9,900 bases of DNA from Ramlibacter sp. (GTDB lineage Bacteria; Pseudomonadota; Gammaproteobacteria; Burkholderiales; Burkholderiaceae_C): contig JAJNBO010000052.1 in assembly GCA_021156245.1 (NCBI GenBank), positions 1 through 9,900 on the forward strand, read 5' to 3'. Under the pieces are notes generated by a model. The model searched no databases, was not told where the DNA came from, and saw only the letters and a list, made by a program, of their open reading frames with translations. A program made the position numbers and the translations under genes. Of the stretch, positions 5,917 to 9,900 are shown in pieces. Numbering within the stretch: the first letter of the stretch is position 1; each line of letters starts with the position of its first letter.

Positions 5917-6423
5917 TCAGCCCGGTGCGCCGTGCGGACGACGACCGGGCAGGCTGCGGCCGGGGCCGCGCACCATGTCCCACGCCAGCTGCGCGACGCC
6001 GCCGGCGAGCTGGCCCAGGGCCCGCAGCCCCATCGCCACGGCCATGCGCAGGTCCGCGAGCGGCTGCAGCACGACGGACGCGTTCAGGCGCTGGCGTGCC
6101 ACGGGTTGGGGCGACGCTGCGAACACCGGGTCCCAGGCGAAATAGGACGCCGTCTGGCTGGCCCAGGTTTCGATGACCACGCGCTGGCCGGCGCGGACGA
6201 ACATGGAACGCCCCACCTCCAGGACGTGGTCGCCCGAATCGGACGGGGTGTGGCCGTGCGGCCCGTCGATGGTGGCCCAGACCCGGCCATGGGCGACGCG
6301 CAGGATGCCGTCGGTGACCGGGCGCAGGGTGACCGCACGGCCGCGCGCCAGTTTCCAGGTGCCGGGCAGCGGGGCTGCGGGGGCGGACTGGAGCGTGTGG
6401 GCGGTGGTGGAAGCAGCGGTCAT
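5917..6423 (-). CDS. DUF2917 domain-containing protein
   Basis: This 168-residue protein has no known function. Residues about 21-88 match the DUF2917 pattern: TWKLARGRAVTLRP, then ILRVAHGRVWATIDGP (40-55), then SGDHVLEVGRSMFVRAGQRVVIE (63-85). The last segment is a cupin-like run of short beta strands. The C-terminal part (115-150) is helical and moderately hydrophobic (LRMAVAMGLRALGQLAGGVAQLAWDM). It ends in a basic, Gly/Pro-rich tail. The ATG at 6423 is chosen over upstream in-frame ATGs, up to 6858, because GGAGAA at 6428-6433 lies correctly before it and the longer forms run antisense into the LysR gene. The gene is divergent from that LysR-type gene with 115 bases between starts. From memory this pairing recurs in Burkholderiales, so the regulator probably controls it. 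It appears to head a minus-strand operon with gntK and the MBL hydrolase. Confidence 0.83.
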   Translation of the reverse strand: MTAASTTAHTLQSAPAAPLPGTWKLARGRAVTLRPVTDGILRVAHGRVWATIDGPHGHTPSDSGDHVLEVGRSMFVRAGQRVVIETWASQTASYFAWDPVFAASPQPVARQRLNASVVLQPLADLRMAVAMGLRALGQLAGGVAQLAWDMVRGPGRSLPGRRPHGAPG

Positions 6424-6427
6424 GGCG

Positions 6428-6433
6428 TTCTCC
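6428..6433 (-). promoter_or_regulatory. Ribosome-binding site of the DUF2917 gene
   Basis: The minus strand reads GGAGAA here, with the GGAG core 6 bases from the ATG at 6423-6421. It supports this start against the longer open frame, which runs antisense through the LysR gene. Confidence 0.65.
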
Positions 6434-6473
6434 GGTGATGGCATTTCGGAATGAGATGATCTTTCACGCCCGC

Positions 6474-6502
6474 TTGGCGGTCCAATGAAATCCGGGTAGG
6501 CT
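6474..6502 (+). promoter_or_regulatory. Candidate sigma-70 promoter of the LysR gene
   Basis: TTGGCG (6474-6479) and TAGGCT (6497-6502) are spaced 17 bases apart and match the -35 and -10 consensus at four and three of six positions. A start of transcription near 6509 would fall inside the T-N11-A operator. The match is weak and would need mapping of transcript ends. Confidence 0.25.
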
Positions 6503-6525
6503 ATTGATTCCGGATCCGCATCAAT
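6503..6525. promoter_or_regulatory. LysR-type operator (T-N11-A) between DUF2917 and LysR genes
   Basis: ATTGAT (6503-6508) and ATCAAT (6520-6525) are exact reverse complements separated by 11 bases. This gives the classical LysR-family box T-N11-A with 6-bp arms. It lies 13 bases before the LysR ATG in the intergenic region shared with the divergent DUF2917 gene. That is where an autoregulated LysR protein would be expected to bind. The inner CGGATCCG (6511-6518) is a separate short palindrome. Confidence 0.55.
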
Positions 6526-6538
6526 CCCGATTTCGACC

Positions 6539-7522
6539 ATGCAGCACTCGCAGACCCACCTGCGCACCCGCCCGATCTCCGCCGGCCACCTGCGGGCCTT
6601 CGAGGCGGTGGCGCGCCACCTGAACTTCCGCGCGGCCGCGGAGGAGATGGCCCTCACGCAGTCCGCCGTCAGCCGCCAGATCCAGTCCCTGGAAGAGGAA
6701 GTGGGCGTGTCGCTGTTCCTGCGGCACACGCGCGCGGTCGAACTGACCAGCGCGGGCGCGCAGTTGCTGATGGCCGTGTCGCAATCGCTGCCGCGCATCG
6801 ACAACACCGTGCGCCAGATCCGCCAGAGCGCCGGCCGCCGCGCCGTGGCGCTCACCACCTTCGCGTCCTTCGCCTCGATGTGGCTGATCCCGCGGCTCTA
6901 GGAGTTCCAGCGCGACAACCCGGACATCGACATCCGGATCGACGCCAGCGACAACACGGTGGACCTGGAGGTCGCCGACGTCGACATGGCCTTGCGCTAC
7001 GGGCCCATGAGCTCGATGCCACCCCAGGCCATCCGCCTGTTCGGCGAGCAGCTCACGCCGGTGGTCAGCCCGTGGCTGCTGAAGGGCGACAAGGCGCTGG
7101 CCAGGCCGGCCGACGTCGCCCAGTTCACCCTGATCGAGGCCGGCGATGCGCACCAGACGCACCTGGAGTGGCTCACGTGGCGGCGCTGGTTCGACGAGCA
7201 CGGGCTGTCCAAGCTGCAGCCCAAGCGCTGGCTCTATTTCAACTACGCCTACCAGATGGTGCAGGCCGCCCTCACGGGCCAGGGGGTGGTGCTCGCACGG
7301 CTGCCGCTGGTCGCGGAGAGCCTCGCCAACGGCGACCTGATCGAGCCCCTGCCGAAGCTGCGGATGGATTCGCCCATGGCGTACTGGCTGGTGATCGGCC
7401 CGCGCAACGCACAGCGTGCGGAGGTGCGGGCCTTCTGCGAATGGCTGATGACGCAAAGCCGGATCACCCGGCAAGTGATCGGCGAGGTGCCGGACCCGGA
7501 CACCATCGACGACATGGACTGA
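6539..7522 (+). pseudogene. LysR-type transcriptional regulator interrupted by an in-frame amber codon
   Basis: The full frame is 328 codons including two stops and encodes a LysR regulator of the GcvA/TrpI-like group. Residues 17-75 are the winged helix-turn-helix with linker (HLRAFEAVARHLNFRAAAEEM, then LTQSAVSRQIQSLEEEVGVSLF). The effector-binding domain begins near 100 with LTTFASFASMWLIPRL. Codon 121 (6899-6901) is TAG. Reading continues in the same frame with EFQRDNPDIDIRIDAS to a normal C-terminus ending DTIDDMD and TGA at 7520-7522. No base is gained or lost, and GC-rich third positions persist after the stop. This indicates a very recent single-base change, a sequence error, or tolerated readthrough. 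If terminated, the 120-residue product would keep only the DNA-binding domain. A GTG at 6959 could restart but has no ribosome-binding site. There is no Shine-Dalgarno before the ATG at 6539. The regulator would be expected to control the divergent DUF2917-gntK-MBL genes. Confidence 0.88.
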
Positions 7523-7525
7523 TCC

Positions 7526-8125
7526 CTAATCGTCGTCCAGCGACATCGGCCACACCGCGCCCATTTCATTGAGGATCGCATCCAGCGCCACGTCGTGCGC
7601 CTCGGGCTCCATGTTCGGCAGGAAGCCGGCGGCGAACCCCAGGCCCACGGTGTACGGCTTCGGCTGCAGCTGAGCCAGGGTGCGGTCGTAGAATCCACCG
7701 CCGTAACCCAATCGATAGCCACCGACGCCGTAGCCGACGCATGGCACGAACAGCAACGTTGGCACCACGACCTCCGTGTCCTTCGGTTTTGGGATACCGT
7801 AAGCGTCTTCCTCCATCGGGCAACCCGGGAACCAAGCGTGGAACTTCAGGGTCCGATGGAGCTTGTCCACCACCGGCAGGCCGATGCGACGCAGCTGCGG
7901 CTGGTCGAGCAGTTCGCCGTCTTCCTTCCACCGATGCAATGCCGGCAATGGATCGAACTCGCCCTTGATCGGCCAATAGGCGCCGATGACGGTGTCCGGT
8001 CGTCCGACCAGCCAGATGCGCATCATCCGTTGCAGCAGCTCGGCCCGGTGTAGGCGGTCCGGCATGTTCAGCCGTTGCTCTATGAGCTGCCGGCGCAATG
8101 CTTTTTTGTCTTCCGACCTGTCCAT
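7526..8125 (-). CDS. ygfA: 5-formyltetrahydrofolate cyclo-ligase
   Basis: This enzyme uses ATP to turn 5-formyl-THF into 5,10-methenyl-THF, returning stored folate to one-carbon metabolism in the cytoplasm. The 199-residue length fits the family. The diagnostic ATP/Mg-binding signature GYRLGYGGGFYDR lies at 136-148, preceded by VPTLLFVPCVGYG (121-133). IGAYWPIKGEFDPLP (47-61) is the conserved substrate-side block. The basic N-terminus DKKALRRQL (6-14) is also typical. The start at 8125 is supported by GGAGA (8129-8133), 4 bases upstream. That site lies inside codons 2-3 of the divergent transglycosylase gene. A much longer open frame continues to 9646 but is antisense to that gene and spurious. 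The stop is TAG, 3 bases from the end of the convergent LysR gene. The symbol follows the E. coli homologue (also called fau). Confidence 0.95.
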   Translation of the reverse strand: MDRSEDKKALRRQLIEQRLNMPDRLHRAELLQRMMRIWLVGRPDTVIGAYWPIKGEFDPLPALHRWKEDGELLDQPQLRRIGLPVVDKLHRTLKFHAWFPGCPMEEDAYGIPKPKDTEVVVPTLLFVPCVGYGVGGYRLGYGGGFYDRTLAQLQPKPYTVGLGFAAGFLPNMEPEAHDVALDAILNEMGAVWPMSLDDD

Positions 8126-8128
8126 ATG
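8123..8128. promoter_or_regulatory. Back-to-back start codons (CATATG)
   Basis: The minus-strand ATG of the cyclo-ligase (8125-8123) and the plus-strand ATG of the transglycosylase (8126-8128) abut, forming the palindrome CATATG. There is no intergenic DNA, so each gene's promoter and leader must overlap the other gene's coding sequence, unless the transcripts are leaderless. Confidence 0.7.
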
Positions 8129-9900
8129 TCTCCGATCAAGTTGAAAACGATTCTGGCATCTCTGGTGGTGCTTGGCGGCTGCTCCAACCCGCTGCCGCCC
8201 CAGGCCCCGGAGGCGCGGCAGGATGGGCGGGCGCGAGAGGCGCCTGCCCTGCCGGAGGCGCCTGCCGCCCTGCCACCCCCGACCGCGCAGGCCCTGCCCC
8301 CTCCAGGCGCGCAGGCCTTGCCGCCGGAAACGGCCCCTCCCCAGCCGCCGGTACCGGCGCAACCGACGACCCCGTCGGCGCAGCAGCCTCGCCACGAGAT
8401 CCTGCTGGAAATGGCCCAGGCCTCCCGCCAGGGCAACAAGGCTCGCCTCGCCGAATTGCTGCCGCAGGCCCGAGGGCACGTCCTGGAGCCCTGGGCCGCG
8501 TACTGGGAGCTGCGCGCCCGCCTCGACACGGCCCCGCCCCAGGAGGTGCAGCAGTTCCTCGCGCGCTTTGCCGGCACCTACCAGGAGGACCGGCTGCGCA
8601 ACGACTGGCTGCTGATGCTCGGCAAGCAGCAGCGCTGGGAGCTGTTCCTGCAGGAGTACCCCAGGTTCCGGATGAATGACGATCGCGAGGTGCGCTGCTA
8701 TGCGCTGCTCGCGCAGTTCCTTCGCGACGGCCCGGCCTCCGCCGCGGTCATCGTTGACGAAGTGCGGCGCCTTTGGCTTGCGCAGCGCGAGGCCGATGAC
8801 GGCTGCACCGCTGCCGCCTTCACGCTCGCCTCCAATCCCGCGGCCGCCAGGCGCATCACGCCGGCCGACGCCTGGCGCAAGGCGCGCCAGTCGGTCGAGG
8901 CCAATCGCCCCCGCGCCGCGGCGGCCGCCCTCGAGATCGTGCACCCCGAAGCCGCGCCGCTGTTCAACGAGCTGAACGCCAGCCCGAGCAAGTTCCTGAC
9001 CAGCCGCGTGTTCGCCGTATCGCGCGTGCGCCGCGAGCTGGTCGGGCTGGCCCTCATCAAGCTGGCGACGACCGACCTGGAGAACGCCGCCTCGCAGCTG
9101 GAAAACAAGTGGGGCCCGCAGGTTTCCGCGGAGGAGCGCGACTGGGTCTGGGGCGTGATCGGCCGGCAGGCCGCGCAGCGCCTGAACCCGGAGGCCAACG
9201 CCTACTTCTCGAAGGTGCAGCGCGACAAGCACCTGAGCGACGAACTGCTCGCCTGGAAGGTGCGCGCCGCACTGCGCGCGCCCCGCGGCATCGACTGGCG
9301 CAACATCCTCGAAGCCGTCAACGCGATGAGCGACGACGCCCAGGCCGAGCCCGCGTGGGTTTACTGGAAGGCGCGCGCCCTGCTTGCCAGCAGCCCGGGG
9401 GAGGCGCAGCGCGGGGACGCGCAGAAGCTGCTGGAGTCCATCGCGTCGTCGCGCGGCTTCTACGAGCAGTTGGCGCTGGAGGGCCTGGGCGGCAAGGTGA
9501 CCGTTCCGCCGAAGCCCGCGCCGCTCACGGAAGACGAGAGGAAGGCCGCCCGGCAGGACCCCGGCCTGAACCGCGCGCTGGCGGCCATCGCCATCGGCCT
9601 GCGCGCGGAAGGCGTGCGTGAGTGGAACTACACCACCAATCTGCACCGGCCCGGTGGCATGCCGGAACGCGAGTTGCTCGCCGCGGCGCAGTTCGCCTGC
9701 GACCGCGAGGTCTGGGACCGGTGCATCAACACCAGCGAGCGCGCCAAGACCGAATTCGATTTCGAGCAGCGCTTCCCCACGCCGTTCCGCGAAGCGGTGC
9801 TGCGGCGCAGCGCCGAGATCGGCCTGGACCCCGCCTACGTGTACGGCCTGATCCGGCAGGAAAGCCGCTTCATCATGGACGCGCGGTCCAGCGTCGGCGC
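8126..9900 (+). CDS. slt: Soluble lytic murein transglycosylase (Slt family), lipoprotein form, 3' end missing
   Basis: This enzyme cleaves peptidoglycan glycan strands to 1,6-anhydro-MurNAc products in the periplasm. 591 residues are visible and the frame is open at the right edge. Residues 1-18 form a short lipoprotein signal peptide (MSPIKLK, then TILASLVVLGG) with lipobox LGGC and Cys19. Residues 20-88 are a Pro/Ala-rich linker, about one third proline. From about 89 a long alpha-helical superhelical domain follows, as in Slt70. It includes helix-rich stretches such as EPWAAYWELRARL, and the family block RALAAIAIGLRAEGVREWNY lies just before the catalytic part. The GEWL-like catalytic domain begins near RSAEIGLDPAYVYGLIRQESRF, with the catalytic Glu at residue 579 (codon 9860-9862). 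The window ends soon after, at MDARSSVG, so the rest of the catalytic domain lies outside. No Shine-Dalgarno precedes the ATG. The start is supported by the signal peptide and abuts the cyclo-ligase start. In E. coli Slt70 is a free periplasmic protein, so the lipid anchor is a difference. Confidence 0.93.
   Translation, partial: MSPIKLKTILASLVVLGGCSNPLPPQAPEARQDGRAREAPALPEAPAALPPPTAQALPPPGAQALPPETAPPQPPVPAQPTTPSAQQPRHEILLEMAQASRQGNKARLAELLPQARGHVLEPWAAYWELRARLDTAPPQEVQQFLARFAGTYQEDRLRNDWLLMLGKQQRWELFLQEYPRFRMNDDREVRCYALLAQFLRDGPASAAVIVDEVRRLWLAQREADDGCTAAAFTLASNPAAARRITPADAWRKARQSVEANRPRAAAAALEIVHPEAAPLFNELNASPSKFLTSRVFAVSRVRRELVGLALIKLATTDLENAASQLENKWGPQVSAEERDWVWGVIGRQAAQRLNPEANAYFSKVQRDKHLSDELLAWKVRAALRAPRGIDWRNILEAVNAMSDDAQAEPAWVYWKARALLASSPGEAQRGDAQKLLESIASSRGFYEQLALEGLGGKVTVPPKPAPLTEDERKAARQDPGLNRALAAIAIGLRAEGVREWNYTTNLHRPGGMPERELLAAAQFACDREVWDRCINTSERAKTEFDFEQRFPTPFREAVLRRSAEIGLDPAYVYGLIRQESRFIMDARSSVG
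8237..8322 (+). repeat. Short direct repeats in the transglycosylase linker
   Basis: Two repeat pairs encode the Pro/Ala linker. GAGGCGCCTGCC occurs at 8237-8248 and exactly again at 8255-8266 (period 18). GCGCAGGCCCTGCC at 8285-8298 recurs with one mismatch at 8309-8322 (period 24). The encoded units are EAPALP-like and AQALPP-like. The multiples of three keep the frame, so copy number could vary without breaking the gene. Confidence 0.6.

Noticed and set aside
6521..7474. Minus-strand 317-residue frame opposite the LysR gene
   Set aside because: I considered whether it was the real gene because the LysR frame contains a stop. It has no domain, whereas the plus-strand frame matches LysR along its full length on both sides of the stop.
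7508..7537. GACGAC ... GTCGTC inverted repeat across the LysR / cyclo-ligase ends as a bidirectional terminator
   Set aside because: The loop would be 18 bases with no T-run, and the arms are explained by Asp codons at both C-termini (IDDMD and SLDDD).
8102..8108. Run of six A then G in the cyclo-ligase codons 7-9 as a slippery frameshift site
   Set aside because: The run reads AAA AAA GCA in frame, not A-AAA-AAG, and no overlapping product in another frame is recognisable. It is simply two lysine codons.
7526..9646. Minus-strand open frame of 706 residues ending in the cyclo-ligase
   Set aside because: Everything beyond 8125 is antisense to the transglycosylase gene and has no family features. 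The true start at 8125 has a ribosome-binding site.
1..9900. Search for defence systems, toxin-antitoxin pairs, phage genes, insertion sequences, CRISPR arrays, tRNA or rRNA genes
   Set aside because: All sizeable coding regions are explained by housekeeping or regulator families. No repeat array, transposase, RNA gene or island-like composition change was seen.

Overview
This window is ordinary, densely coding chromosome from a high-GC betaproteobacterium. I would place it in Burkholderiales, most likely Comamonadaceae (Ramlibacter/Variovorax-like). That rests on the very GC-rich third codon positions, the glmS / Lrp-AsnC / glmU arrangement, a DUF6279-type lipoprotein, and a DUF2917 gene divergent from a LysR gene. 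The genus is inferred from remembered family resemblance, not from a search.

Layout from left to right. (1) The 5' two-fifths or more of glmS (minus strand, runs off the left edge), then a divergent Lrp/AsnC regulator (plus), then convergent glmU (minus). GlmS and GlmU are enzymes of UDP-N-acetylglucosamine synthesis, so the regulator sits inside a cell-wall precursor block. (2) A DUF6279-like lipoprotein (plus) starts only 18 bp from the glmU start. It ends directly against a small conserved hypothetical gene on the minus strand. (3) A minus-strand run, in transcription order DUF2917 protein, gluconokinase and an MBL-fold hydrolase with an altered metal site, looks like an operon. It is read away from a divergent LysR-type regulator. 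(4) The LysR gene (plus) is interrupted by an in-frame amber codon at codon 121, although its frame stays intact to the natural end. (5) 5-formyltetrahydrofolate cyclo-ligase (minus) and a lipoprotein-type soluble lytic transglycosylase (plus, runs off the right edge) start back to back with no base between their start codons.

Coding density is very high. The longest gene-free stretches are 122, 123 and 115 bases (963-1084, 4212-4334, 6424-6538). No stretch over 300 bases lacks a gene. I saw no RNA gene, insertion sequence, CRISPR array, attachment site or phage gene.

I did not find a new defence or mobile system here. The items most worth a second look are: the amber-interrupted LysR gene with an intact-looking T-N11-A operator; a perfect 13-bp inverted repeat that contains both possible start codons of the gluconokinase gene; the MBL hydrolase that has lost its second metal site; and the extreme packing of gene starts, with no visible ribosome-binding site on any of the four plus-strand genes.
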